From Lysobacter antibioticus HS124 (GTDB lineage: Bacteria > Pseudomonadota > Gammaproteobacteria > Xanthomonadales > Xanthomonadaceae): 64,000 nt of DNA. Shown here piece by piece: positions 27,966 through 36,383 of the stretch (positions are counted from its first letter, which is position 1; the number at the start of each line of letters is the position of its first letter). The DNA is taken from NCBI RefSeq assembly GCF_000336385.2, contig NZ_HG424448.1, forward strand, positions 1 to 64,000, read 5' to 3'. Both the position numbers and the translations under genes were made by a program. A model generated the notes under the pieces. The model was not told the DNA's origin, did no database searches, and saw nothing but the letters and a program-made list of their open reading frames with translations.

Positions 27966-29473
27966 GCGGTCCAACGATAAAGCCAGGTTTCGGAAACAGG
28001 ACCGCGCTCGTCTTCGAGCACGGCGCGCAACTCGATGCTGCGCGCATCCTGCGGTTGCAGTTCGAAGGCCATGCGCCAGCCGCCGGTGCCGGCGTTGGCG
28101 TGCGCGACCGCGTCGACGACGCGACCGGCCGAGGCCCACACCGACGCGCGCAAGCGCGCCTCGCGGCCGAGCGCGGCCAGGCGACCGCCCTCCAGGTCGA
28201 TCACCACCCGGCGCGCGCCGTCGCGGCCGGCGCCGATGCGGGTGCCGGCGACGCCGGCCAGCTCGGGCTTCCAGGCGTGGCGCGCGCACCAATGCAGGCG
28301 GTAGTCGTAACGGTACTCGCGGCCGGCCGCCAACGGCGCGCGCGGGCGCCAGAAGGCGACGATATTGTCGTGGTATTCGTCGCCGGTCGGTATTTCGATC
28401 AGATGCACCGCGCCCTCGCCCCAATCGCCCAGCGGCTCCACCCACAGGCTCGGGCGGCGCTCGTAATGGGCCTCGGCGTCGGCGTAGTCGGCGAAGGCGC
28501 GCTTGCGCTGCATCAGGCCGAAGCCGCGCGGGCGGCGGTCCTGGAACGCGCTTTCCTGCAGCGTGCGCGGATTGTGCAGCGGACGCCAGATCTGCTCGCC
28601 GGCGCCGTTGTACAGCGCCAGGCCGTCGGAGTCGTGCACCGAGGGCCGGAAGTCGTCGATGCCGACCCGGTTGGCCGCGTCGAAGTGGTACATGCTGGTC
28701 AGCGGCGCGATGCCGACCCGCGCCAGGCCAACGCGCGGATACAGCCGCAGCTGCGTATCGAACACGGTCTCGGCGCCGGGCGTGATCGCGAACCGCATCG
28801 CCCCAGCGACGCTGGGGCTGTCGAGCAGGGCGTGAACCACGATGCTGCGCGCGCGCCGCGTCGGCCGCTCGATCCAGAACCCGACGAACTGCGGAAACTC
28901 TTCGTCCTGGCCGGCGCCGGTGTTCAGCGCCAGGCCGCGCGCGGACAGGCCGTACAGCAGGTCCTTGGCGACCGCGCGGAAATAGCTGGCGCCGAGAAAG
29001 GCGGCGACCTCGTCGTAGTAATCGGCGCGGTTGATCGGCGCATGGATGCGGAACCCGGCGAAACCCAGGTCGTCCTGCTGCGGCTTGGGCGCCGCGCCGA
29101 AGCTGAACATCTGCGGCCGGTACAGCAGCGGCGTGGCCTGCCCGGCGTCGACCAGATGCAGGTCGACCCGCTGCTTGAACAGGAAGCCGCGGTGAAAACA
29201 CTGCAGCTGGAACGGCAGCCGTTCGGCCTTCCACAGCGCCTGGGCCGGGTCGAAACGGATGTCGCGGTAGCGGTCGTAGGGGATCGCGGCCAGCGCCGGC
29301 GGCAGCTCGCTGTCGCCGGCGCGGTGGGGTTTCGCGGCCAGCGCGCGCGCCAGCGCCGGCACCGTGTCCGCGCCGAACGCCTGCGCCGGACCCGCCGCCA
29401 CAGCGGTCCAGGAGGCGGCCGCGCCCAGCAGGGGCAGCGATAGCCCGGTTTTGAGTAGCTCGCGTCGGTGCAC
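27962..29473 (-). CDS. opgD: Periplasmic glucan biosynthesis protein, OpgD/OpgG family, Tat signal
   Basis: 503 aa. N-terminus has the twin-arginine motif [18 protein letters not shown] (residues 2-19), as in OpgD; OpgG uses Sec. The mature protein shows family segments [28 protein letters not shown]-like [34 protein letters not shown] and [14 protein letters not shown]. It probably modifies or releases the nascent glucan in the periplasm. The start GTG at 29473 places the Tat motif at the N-terminus; longer in-frame starts would bury it. Translationally coupled to opgH. Confidence 0.88.
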   Translation of the reverse strand: MHRRELLKTGLSLPLLGAAASWTAVAAGPAQAFGADTVPALARALAAKPHRAGDSELPPALAAIPYDRYRDIRFDPAQALWKAERLPFQLQCFHRGFLFKQRVDLHLVDAGQATPLLYRPQMFSFGAAPKPQQDDLGFAGFRIHAPINRADYYDEVAAFLGASYFRAVAKDLLYGLSARGLALNTGAGQDEEFPQFVGFWIERPTRRARSIVVHALLDSPSVAGAMRFAITPGAETVFDTQLRLYPRVGLARVGIAPLTSMYHFDAANRVGIDDFRPSVHDSDGLALYNGAGEQIWRPLHNPRTLQESAFQDRRPRGFGLMQRKRAFADYADAEAHYERRPSLWVEPLGDWGEGAVHLIEIPTGDEYHDNIVAFWRPRAPLAAGREYRYDYRLHWCARHAWKPELAGVAGTRIGAGRDGARRVVIDLEGGRLAALGREARLRASVWASAGRVVDAVAHANAGTGGWRMAFELQPQDARSIELRAVLEDERGPVSETWLYRWTA

Positions 29474-29711
29474 CGGCGGGGGACCCGGATCCAATGAATC
29501 GGGCGATTGTAGGGATCGGGTTGTTAACACTCCGGAACATGACCCCAGTGTGCCGGCATTGACGGCCCGGCCCGGACCCGCTCCGCGGCGGACAAATGCG
29601 CATCCGGTCACGCTCCTGCCGCTTGCCCGCGACGGCGTCATACCGCGGTCATACCGGCGCCACGTCCGGGACATGCCACGCCCCCAGGCTTGCCCAAACC
29701 GGGAGCCGCGC

Positions 29712-30956
29712 ATGCGCTACGCGATCGTCACCGAGACCTATCCGCCGGAGATCAACGGCGTCGCCCTGACCGTGCAAGGGCTGGAACAAGGTCTGCGCGC
29801 CCGCGGCCATGCGGTCGAGTTGGTGCGGCCGCGTCAGAACGGCGATGTCGAGCGGGGCCAGGCGCACGAAGTGCTGGTACCCGGCCTGCCGCTGCCGCGC
29901 TATCCCGGCCTGCGCTTCGGCCTGCCCTGCGCCGGCCGTCTGCGCGCGGCCTGGTCCCGGCAGCGCCCGGACGCGATCTACGTCGCCACCGAAGGCCCGC
30001 TGGGCTGGTCGGCGCTGCGCGCCGCGCGCCGCCTGGGCATTCCTGCCGCGACCGGCTTCCACACCCGTTTCGACGAATACATGCGCGACTACGGCGCGCC
30101 TTGGCTCGGCGGCATCGCCCTGGACTGGATGCGCCGCTTCCACAACGGCGCCGACGCCACCCTGGTGCCGACCCGCGAGTTGGCCGAGTTCCTGCGCGCA
30201 CGCCGCTTCGAAGACGTGGTGCGCTTGCCGCGCGCGGTCGACACCGCGCTGTTCGATCCGCAACGGCGCAGCGCCGCCCTGCGCCGCGACTGGGGCCTGG
30301 GCGAGGACGGCCTGGCGGCGATCTACGTCGGCCGCATCGCCCCTGAAAAGAACCTCGATCTGGCAGTGCGCGCGTTCCGCGCCCTGCAGGCGCAACGGCC
30401 GCAGGCGCGCTTCGTCTGGGTCGGCGACGGACCCTCGCGCGAAAAACTGCAACGCGACAACCCGGATTTCATTTTCTGCGGCCTGCAGCGCGGCCAGGCC
30501 CTGGCCAGCCACTTCGCCAGCGGCGATCTGTTCCTGTTCCCCAGCCACAGCGAAACCTTCGGCAACGTCACCCTGGAAGCGATGGCGAGCGGCGTGCCGA
30601 CGGTAGCTTTCGATTACGGCGCCGCCCACGAGCATCTGCGCGACGGCCGCGACGGCGCCGCGATCGCCGACGGCGACGACGCCGGCTTCGTCGCCGCGGC
30701 GGTGCGCATCGGCAGCGACGACGCGCTGCGCGCAGCGATGGCCCACGCCGGCCGCGAGGCGATCGCCGGGCTGCGCCCGGAGCAGGTCGCGGCCGACTTC
30801 GACGCGCTGCTGCGCGGCCTCGCCGAACGCAACACGCCCGGACGCCAGCTTCGCGCCGACGACGGCTCCGAACCCGCCGGCGCTATCCGCCCAATGCCCT
30901 CCGAAACCGTTCCGCCCCAAACCGCTCCCGGCAAACCGCCCCAGGAGGTCGCATGA
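29712..30956 (+). CDS. GT4-type glycosyltransferase (PimB/SqdX-like)
   Basis: 414 aa GT-B enzyme. N-terminal acceptor domain MRYAIVTETYPPEINGVALT, typical of lipid-linked sugar transferases (MgtA, PimB, SqdX); donor domain AIYVGRIAPEKNLDLAVRAF and the EX7E motif SHSETFGNVTLEAMASGVP. No membrane span; probably peripheral to the inner membrane. The C-terminal 40 residues are a Pro-rich tail. ATG at 29712; the upstream in-frame extension overlaps opgD's 5' region. It is coupled (ATGA) to a PAP2 phosphatase, suggesting a glycolipid pathway; substrate not determined. Confidence 0.87.
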   Translation: MRYAIVTETYPPEINGVALTVQGLEQGLRARGHAVELVRPRQNGDVERGQAHEVLVPGLPLPRYPGLRFGLPCAGRLRAAWSRQRPDAIYVATEGPLGWSALRAARRLGIPAATGFHTRFDEYMRDYGAPWLGGIALDWMRRFHNGADATLVPTRELAEFLRARRFEDVVRLPRAVDTALFDPQRRSAALRRDWGLGEDGLAAIYVGRIAPEKNLDLAVRAFRALQAQRPQARFVWVGDGPSREKLQRDNPDFIFCGLQRGQALASHFASGDLFLFPSHSETFGNVTLEAMASGVPTVAFDYGAAHEHLRDGRDGAAIADGDDAGFVAAAVRIGSDDALRAAMAHAGREAIAGLRPEQVAADFDALLRGLAERNTPGRQLRADDGSEPAGAIRPMPSETVPPQTAPGKPPQEVA

Positions 30957-31501
30957 ACCGCATGCCCCTGCGCAAACGCCTCAGCGACGGCGAATCCGGC
31001 TGGTGTCTGCGCGCCAACCGGCTCGGCGAACGCAACGGCTCGCGCGCCTACTTCGCCGCGATCAGCCGGCTCGGCGACGGCGTGTTCTGGTACGTGCTGA
31101 TGGCCGCGCTGATCGTCGCCGACGGCTACGACGGCCTGCGCGCCTCGCTGCATCTGGCCGCGACCGGCGTGATCGCACTGGCGCTGTACAAACTGCTCAA
31201 GCGCTGGACCCGGCGCCCGCGCCCGTTCGCGTCCGATCAACGCATCCACGCCTGGGTCGCACCGCTGGACGAGTTCAGCTTCCCCTCCGGCCACACTTTG
31301 CACGCGGTGGCTTTCAGCCTGGTCGCCATGGCCCATTACCCGCTGCTGGCCTGGCTGCTGATCCCCTTCACCGCCAGCGTCGCCGCCTCGCGCGTGGTGC
31401 TGGGCCTGCACTACCCCAGCGACGTGCTGGCCGCCACCGCGATCGGCAGCGCACTGGCCGGCCTGTCGCTGTGGTTGGTGCCCGGCGTGTCGTTGTGGTG
31501 A
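30953..31501 (+). CDS. PAP2-family membrane phosphatase
   Basis: 182 aa, about 5 hydrophobic segments. The three-part PAP2 signature is complete: KLLKRWTRRPRPF, FPSGHTLHAV and SRVVLGLHYPSDV. It would dephosphorylate a lipid phosphate such as phosphatidic acid or an undecaprenyl diphosphate. Start overlaps the stop of the glycosyltransferase gene by 4 bases, so the pair is translated together. A plausible reading is that it makes diacylglycerol acceptor for the glycosyltransferase; this is inference. Confidence 0.9.
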   Translation: MNRMPLRKRLSDGESGWCLRANRLGERNGSRAYFAAISRLGDGVFWYVLMAALIVADGYDGLRASLHLAATGVIALALYKLLKRWTRRPRPFASDQRIHAWVAPLDEFSFPSGHTLHAVAFSLVAMAHYPLLAWLLIPFTASVAASRVVLGLHYPSDVLAATAIGSALAGLSLWLVPGVSLW

Positions 31502-31505
31502 GGGC

Positions 31506-31554
31506 GGGATTCGGGATTCGGGATTCGGGATTCGGGATTCGGGATTCGGGATTC
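31506..31554. repeat. Seven perfect tandem copies of GGGATTC
   Basis: 49-base array starting 4 bases after the PAP2 stop codon. Same unit and copy number as the array at 13953-14001. Confidence 0.95.
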
Positions 31555-31633
31555 GGGAAGAGCAAATCGCTCCTGCCCCTTTTTTGCAAAGAGGGGAACG
31601 ACGATGCGGCCTTGGCGGGTCGTCCATCCAGGG

Positions 31634-31657
31634 GTAGGAGCGGCGCGAGCCGCGATC
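31634..31657 (+). repeat. REP unit
   Basis: GTAGGAGCGGCGCGAGCCGC then GATC, opposite orientation to the units at 25.9 kb. It lies in the 411-base gap 31502-31912, which also has a CCCCTTTTTTGCAAAGAGGG hairpin near 31578 and no gene. Confidence 0.85.
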
Positions 31658-31694
31658 GCCATGCTCCGTCCAGCGGCGCCGCCAACCGGCCCCT

Positions 31695-31717
31695 GTAGGA
31701 GCGGCGTGAGCCGCGAC
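31695..31717 (+). repeat. REP unit
   Basis: GTAGGAGCGGCGTGAGCCGC then GAC; second of two direct copies here, 61 bases from the first. Confidence 0.85.
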
Positions 31718-31912
31718 AACCGAAGCCAGGCCATACCACGTCGTCCGCCGAAGCGATTCGCACACCAGGCGCTGGCTTGAGCAGCGCCGTGCAAGCGGGC
31801 TCCTTGGGGCCACGCTTGCGCGGGTCGCTTCGGTGAGTCGCAGCTTATGACCGAAGGAAATCCCCGTGGGACGCCGCCCCTACAGGCGCGCGGCGTCCGC
31901 GACGCCCGGGGA

Positions 31913-32806
31913 TCAGCCGCGCGGTTCCCAGGCCTGCACGCGCGCCCGCGCAATCGCCGGGGCGTGCTGGCCGGGCCAGTCGCGATCGTTGGCGACCTGC
32001 GCCCGCTCGCGGCTGGCGTCGAGCGCGGCGAAATCCAGATCGGCATACGCCCAGCGCTGCCCGCCGCGGGTCTGCGCAAGCACGCCGTCGGCCGGCAGGC
32101 CGACGTCCATCGGCGCGTACACCGCGGCTTCGCCGGTGTTCACGTCCAGCGCCGGACTCCAGGCCGCATCGCCCGCGGTCACCGCCTGGGCGACGAAGCA
32201 ACGGTTCTCCAGCGCGCGCGCCAGGCACCCCACCCGCACCCGGGTCGCGCCGGCCTCGGTGTCGGTGCAGCTCGGCGCCAGCAACAACCGCGCCCCGGCC
32301 TCGCATTGCGCGCGCACCGGCAGCGGAAATTCGATGTCGTAGCAGACCGCGATGCCCGCGCGCGTCGGGCCGAGGGCGAAAGCCTTGAGCTCGTCGCCGG
32401 CCTCGATCACCCCGGCGCGCTTTTCGAACCCGGTCAATTGCAGCTTGTCCTGCCACACCCGGCCGCCGTCCGGCGCGAAGGCGTAACAGCGGTTGCGATA
32501 GCGGCCGTGCCCCGGATCGAGCAGGAAACTGCCGGCCACCACGTGCAGGCGCAATTCGCGCGCGAGCAGGCCGAACAGTTCCAGCCAGGCGCCGCGATAG
32601 GCCTGGGTGGCGACCAGCGAGGCGTGCAGGTCGCCCTGGGTGGCGGCACCGAAGGTCGCGCCCAGCTCCAGCGACAGGTACTCCGGCAGCACCGCCACCT
32701 GTGCGCCGCCGGCGCGCGCCTCGGCCAGCCACTGCGCCTGCTTGTCGGCGAACTCGGCGAAATCGCGCGGCGCGCCGATCCGGTACTTGGCCACCGCTAT
32801 CCTCAT
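31913..32806 (-). CDS. Carbon-nitrogen hydrolase (nitrilase superfamily)
   Basis: 297 aa. Catalytic triad: Glu42 in AVLPEYLSLE, Lys121 in WQDKLQLTGFEK, Cys155 in IAVCYDIEFP; the fold-wide RNRCYAF and ALENRCFVAQA segments are present. It should hydrolyse an amide or nitrile, but the substrate is open. Cytoplasmic. A GNAT acetyltransferase gene lies just upstream on the same strand (24-base gap). Nitrilase-GNAT pairs and fusions occur in proteobacteria, so the two may act on the same molecule. Confidence 0.92.
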   Translation of the reverse strand: MRIAVAKYRIGAPRDFAEFADKQAQWLAEARAGGAQVAVLPEYLSLELGATFGAATQGDLHASLVATQAYRGAWLELFGLLARELRLHVVAGSFLLDPGHGRYRNRCYAFAPDGGRVWQDKLQLTGFEKRAGVIEAGDELKAFALGPTRAGIAVCYDIEFPLPVRAQCEAGARLLLAPSCTDTEAGATRVRVGCLARALENRCFVAQAVTAGDAAWSPALDVNTGEAAVYAPMDVGLPADGVLAQTRGGQRWAYADLDFAALDASRERAQVANDRDWPGQHAPAIARARVQAWEPRG

Positions 32807-32830
32807 CCCGCGCTCCTCATGCCGCCTGCC

Positions 32831-33439
32831 TCATCGCCCACGCTCCAACGGCCGCAGCCAGAAACTCAAAGTATGCGGCTGTTCGCCGCGGCCGACCTCG
32901 CTCCAGCTCAGGTGGGCGCGCAGTTCCGGACGATGGGTGTAGCCGCGCTTGCGCCAGAAGACCTCGTTGCCGCGGTGGAACGCCGGCCGGCGCGGGTCGT
33001 CGTGATCGCGCTCGACCGCGCAGAACGCGGTCCAGCGGAAATCGCCCAGCGCGCGCGCATGCGCCTCGCGCAGGTCGAAAAAGCGATGGCCGACGCCGAG
33101 CCCGCGATACTCCGGCAACAACACCGACTCGCCGCAATAGAACACGTGCTCGACCTGGACCAGATGACCGTCGAAAGCCCCGCGGATCTCGTCGGTCTCG
33201 TCGCTCAACGGCAACCCGGTCGAGGCGCCGACCACGCGCCCTCCGTCGAAGGCCAGCACCACCACGCTGCGCCAGGAATCGCGATACGTGCGCAGATAAC
33301 GCTCCTCGTACTGGGCGTCGCCGTCGTACAGATACGGCCAGTCGCGGAACACGCGCATGCGCAGTTCGGCCAGCGCCGGCAGATGAGGGGCGATCTCCAC
33401 CCCGGCGAAACTGCGGATGACGGGCATCGGCTTCTTCAT
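32831..33439 (-). CDS. GNAT-family acetyltransferase
   Basis: 202 aa. The acetyl-CoA-binding motif A is VLLPEYRGLGVGHRFFDLRE (about 107-126); motif B region WTAFCAVERD and the C-terminal GYTHRPELRAHLSW follow. No signal peptide. Together with the downstream nitrilase-type gene it forms a two-gene operon. The target (small amine or protein) is not predictable. Confidence 0.88.
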   Translation of the reverse strand: MKKPMPVIRSFAGVEIAPHLPALAELRMRVFRDWPYLYDGDAQYEERYLRTYRDSWRSVVVLAFDGGRVVGASTGLPLSDETDEIRGAFDGHLVQVEHVFYCGESVLLPEYRGLGVGHRFFDLREAHARALGDFRWTAFCAVERDHDDPRRPAFHRGNEVFWRKRGYTHRPELRAHLSWSEVGRGEQPHTLSFWLRPLERGR

Positions 33440-33559
33440 CGGTCCATCTTAGTCAGCGCGCAAGCCGCCGTGCCGTTCCCGGACCGATCTTTTCTGTATC
33501 AAGGTTTGCGCAGCCGCGGCCTCGCCGCGCCCGGGAGGACCCGAGCGCGGCATGAGCGG

Positions 33560-34963
33560 TCAGAGCGGGCCGACCGGCGGGTCCGGCACCGGCGCACGGC
33601 GCGGCAGCCCGCCGCCGAGCTGGTACCAGTCGACCTTGCGGGTGACCGCCATGATCGTGGCCAGGATCAGGAACAGCAGGCCGGCGCCCAGCACCAGCGC
33701 GTTGTCCTCGGACACCAGCAACCCGTACAGGGCGCCGTACAGCGTGGTCAGCATGGCGCCGAAGCCGAGCGCGCGCACCAGGCTGCGCAGCACCGCGCTG
33801 AGATAGAACACCAGCAGGCCGATGCAGGCCGCGCTCGCCGCCAGATAGGCGTAGCCGAAGGCGATGTGCTCGCTGAGGCTGACCAGCAGCAGGAAGAAGA
33901 TCGCCAGCGCCAAGCCGACCAGGCCGTACTGGATCGGGTGGATGCGCAATTGCTTGATCAGTTCGAACATGAAGAAGCCGACGAAGGTCAGCAACACGAA
34001 CAGCAGGCCGTACTTGGTCGCGCGGTCGGCCTGGGTGTAGACGTTGACCGGGTCCTTGAGCGTCACCTGCACTGCGTTGACCTCGCCGATCGGTTCGTTG
34101 GAGTCGTCGTCGCGGGTAAGGCGCACCACCGGCAGCACGTTGCCGGCCAGGTACTGGCGCTGGGCGTTGGTCGCCACCGAGGCCACCTGCCATTCGGCGC
34201 GGAAGCCGTTCTCGCTGATGTCGTCCGAACTCGGCGGGAAGCTGCCGCCGTAGTTCGGGTGCGGCCACTTGGAATGCAGGGCGAAGCGGTTGCTCTTGCC
34301 CAGCGGCACCAGGGCCAGCGATTCGGTGCCGCCGAGGACGAAGCTCAGGTCGGTGTTCACGCGCAACTGAGCGCCCGGCGCCGGCGCCGCCAGGCGGGCG
34401 TGGATGCCGCCGCCGTCGCGCGCGCCCAGACCGTCCTCGATCGCCGCCTCGACGCCGTTCAAACGCAGCTTGGGCGCGCGCAGGCCGCGCACGTCGGCGA
34501 AGGCGTAGCTGATCCACGGCCGGCCGATGCTGCGCACGCGGCCGTTGCGGATTGAATCGACTGCCGGGTCGGCCGGAATGGTCGCGCTGAAATCGGCGCG
34601 CGCATGGCCGGTCCAGTCGTACACCCGCACCTTGTGCAGGCCGAGCTGGCGCACGCGCGGCAGCAGTTCGCCCTCGACCTCGAGCTTGTTCGGGAAGAAA
34701 GTCCAGTGCGCGACTTCGCGGCGCCGCACCTGCTTGATCGCGCCGTCGAGGTCCTTCTCCTGCTCGATCCAGGTCTCTTCGTACGGCACTACCAGCACCG
34801 GCCCGGAAAAGGCCTGCGCGCCGGCGTAGCTGCGCGCCATCTGGTTCACCGCTTCGGCGCGATAGCCCTGCCGCTCGTCGATGATCCCACCGATCATCAA
34901 CAGCGGTATCAGGATCGCCAGGGTCATCCCCAGCACCAACAACATCTTCAGCCACACCCGCAT
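33560..34963 (-). CDS. creD: Inner-membrane protein CreD
   Basis: 467 aa. One N-terminal TM helix (about 7-26), a large periplasmic domain with FSGPVLVVPYEETW and RNGRVRSIGRPWISYAFADVRG, then about six TM helices from residue 320 (YGLLFVLLTFVGFFMFELIK onward). This is the CreD layout; the protein is linked to envelope integrity and is the classic output of CreBC. Its regulators creB and creC lie 6.2 kb away on the same strand, past the fimbria-like operon. ATG at 34963 selected for the conserved start MRVWLKMLLVLG. Confidence 0.93.
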   Translation of the reverse strand: MRVWLKMLLVLGMTLAILIPLLMIGGIIDERQGYRAEAVNQMARSYAGAQAFSGPVLVVPYEETWIEQEKDLDGAIKQVRRREVAHWTFFPNKLEVEGELLPRVRQLGLHKVRVYDWTGHARADFSATIPADPAVDSIRNGRVRSIGRPWISYAFADVRGLRAPKLRLNGVEAAIEDGLGARDGGGIHARLAAPAPGAQLRVNTDLSFVLGGTESLALVPLGKSNRFALHSKWPHPNYGGSFPPSSDDISENGFRAEWQVASVATNAQRQYLAGNVLPVVRLTRDDDSNEPIGEVNAVQVTLKDPVNVYTQADRATKYGLLFVLLTFVGFFMFELIKQLRIHPIQYGLVGLALAIFFLLLVSLSEHIAFGYAYLAASAACIGLLVFYLSAVLRSLVRALGFGAMLTTLYGALYGLLVSEDNALVLGAGLLFLILATIMAVTRKVDWYQLGGGLPRRAPVPDPPVGPL

Positions 34964-35668
34964 GGTCCTGCTCCTGGTTACGAACTCGGAGCGCAGCATG
35001 CGCAGCGCATGCGGGGACGCGATGGCCCGGCGGTGTGGCTGCGGTGAAGCAAGAGTGAAGCGCGCTCGCCGGCCCCGCCACGGTTCGACCGCGGTGCGCC
35101 GTCGCGGCGGTCGGATGCACGGCGGCGGCGCTGCCGCAGGCAGCGGAATCGGCCGCGGCGCCTAAGCGCGCACCGCGCCGATTCGAACATCGCAGCGGCG
35201 CAACGGAATTCGCGGCGAGCGGGCCAGGGCGCCCACGATCTCGCGCCCGTCGACGGCCGCCCTCCGGAGGCAGGCAGGCCGGTACACCGCCGGGGCCGCT
35301 CAGCGGCATGGCCGTCGTCCCCTGCCGCCGCGCCCCCGGCTACGGCCTGCCGAAGCCGCTTCTCGGCGCCGCCCCCTGGAGCCGTCGGCGCATCCACAAA
35401 CATGAACGGGGAAGCGGCCGATCCCGCCCCGCCCGGACCGCCTCAGCCCGCCATTCCTGTCCCGAATAGCCCCGAGGACGTGCCGACCCTGGCCCGAAAA
35501 GACGCAAACCGACGCCGCAGGTCAGCTTCTGACTCACTCGTCCTCACGCAAAAATCACTTTGCGTTAACAATTTCAATGAGCTATGTGTCACATTTTTTG
35601 GCACGAAACCTGCTTCTGCCTGCGGTCAGCGCCCGGAGCCCCGGCCGCTCACCTCCTTTTGGATCCCG
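34964..35668 (+). other. 705-base divergent intergenic region, creD / fimbria-like operon
   Basis: No credible gene. The first 550 bases are GC-rich like the rest of the window; 35530-35620 is clearly AT-richer (TTAACAATTTCAATGAG, ACATTTTTTGG) and looks like the promoter region of the downstream operon. Confidence 0.6.
35547..35593 (+). promoter_or_regulatory. Candidate operator/promoter of the fimbria-like operon
   Basis: An inverted repeat CGCAAAAATCACTTTGCG (35547-35564) is followed by TGAGC-N6-TCACA (35578-35593), which keeps one perfect half of the CRP/Clp site TGTGA-N6-TCACA. Clp is a c-di-GMP-responsive CRP homologue in Xanthomonadaceae. The left half is poor, so this is a suggestion only. 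Confidence 0.3.
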
Positions 35669-36286
35669 ATGATGCGCAAGCTCCCGACCTCTCTTCTGGC
35701 CGCCGCCCTGCTGGCCGGCGCGCCGCTGCTCGCCCAGGCCGAATCGCAGTACAGCACCGGCGCCGGCTCGCCGCTGACCGCCAGCGCCAAGCTCGACTTC
35801 CAGATCACGATTCCGAAGATCCTGTTCCTGCGCGTCGGCAGCGGCGCGGACTACACCAGCACCGCGACGGTCAACCAGATCGCCTTCGCCGTCCCGGCCG
35901 CCAACGTCGGCAACGGCGCCGCCGTCGCCGCGACCGCGACCTCGGGCGACCTCGGCAACGGCGAAGTCACCGCCAAGGTGGTCGGCAACAACGGCAACAT
36001 CACCCTCGGCGCCACCGCGCTGGGCGCACTCAGCAACGGCGCCGCCGGCGACACCATTTCCTACAGCCAGATCGCCACCGCCAGCGACACCGCCGCCCTG
36101 CCGGCGCCGGTGCTGACCGACGGCGCCTCGACGCCGCTCACCATCGCGCCGGCCAGCGGCAAGGTCGTCAACCGCAGCGCGCGTTGGACCTACACCTACC
36201 TCAACAACAACGTCGTCGCCCCGGGCGTGTACGGCGGCGTCAACGCCAACAACAGCCGCGTCACCTACACCGCGTCGATGCCGTAA
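35669..36286 (+). CDS. Pilin-like exported protein, probable major subunit
   Basis: 205 aa. Signal peptide MMRKLPTSLLAAALLAGAPL then LAQA. The mature part is beta-rich and Gly/Ala/Thr/Asn-rich, with FQITIPKILFLRVGSGADY near the start, repeated NGxAxG-type turns, and a C-terminal SRVTYTASMP strand. No Cys. It is related to the next gene product (shared LRVG.G, VTVPAA.LGNG, GD.I.YSQIA.AS and terminal YT.S.P). This, with the downstream chaperone, argues for a polymerising fimbrial subunit; no named pilin family is recognised. First gene of the operon, followed by two hairpins that could set its mRNA level. Confidence 0.7.
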   Translation: MMRKLPTSLLAAALLAGAPLLAQAESQYSTGAGSPLTASAKLDFQITIPKILFLRVGSGADYTSTATVNQIAFAVPAANVGNGAAVAATATSGDLGNGEVTAKVVGNNGNITLGATALGALSNGAAGDTISYSQIATASDTAALPAPVLTDGASTPLTIAPASGKVVNRSARWTYTYLNNNVVAPGVYGGVNANNSRVTYTASMP

Positions 36287-36290
36287 GCGG

Positions 36291-36317
36291 CGGACGGGCG
36301 GCGCGCTCCGCCGTCCG
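36291..36317 (+). terminator. Intercistronic hairpin after the major subunit gene
   Basis: CGGACGG-GCGG...CCGC-CGTCCG stem followed by TTTCG, 5 bases after the stop codon. A second stem CCTCCCGCGG...CCGCGGGAGG lies at 36328-36353. They may stabilise or attenuate the mRNA so that the first gene is expressed more than the rest. Confidence 0.5.
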
Positions 36318-36383
36318 TTTCGCTCCCTCCTCCCGCGGCGCGTCCGCGGGAGGGCTTCCGCCTCCGCACCGGAACCGTCCGTC

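Noticed and set aside
29364-29711. N-terminal extension of the GT4 glycosyltransferase
   Set aside because: It overlaps the 5' end of divergent opgD and lacks any conserved residues; the family start MRYAIVTETYPPE is at 29712.
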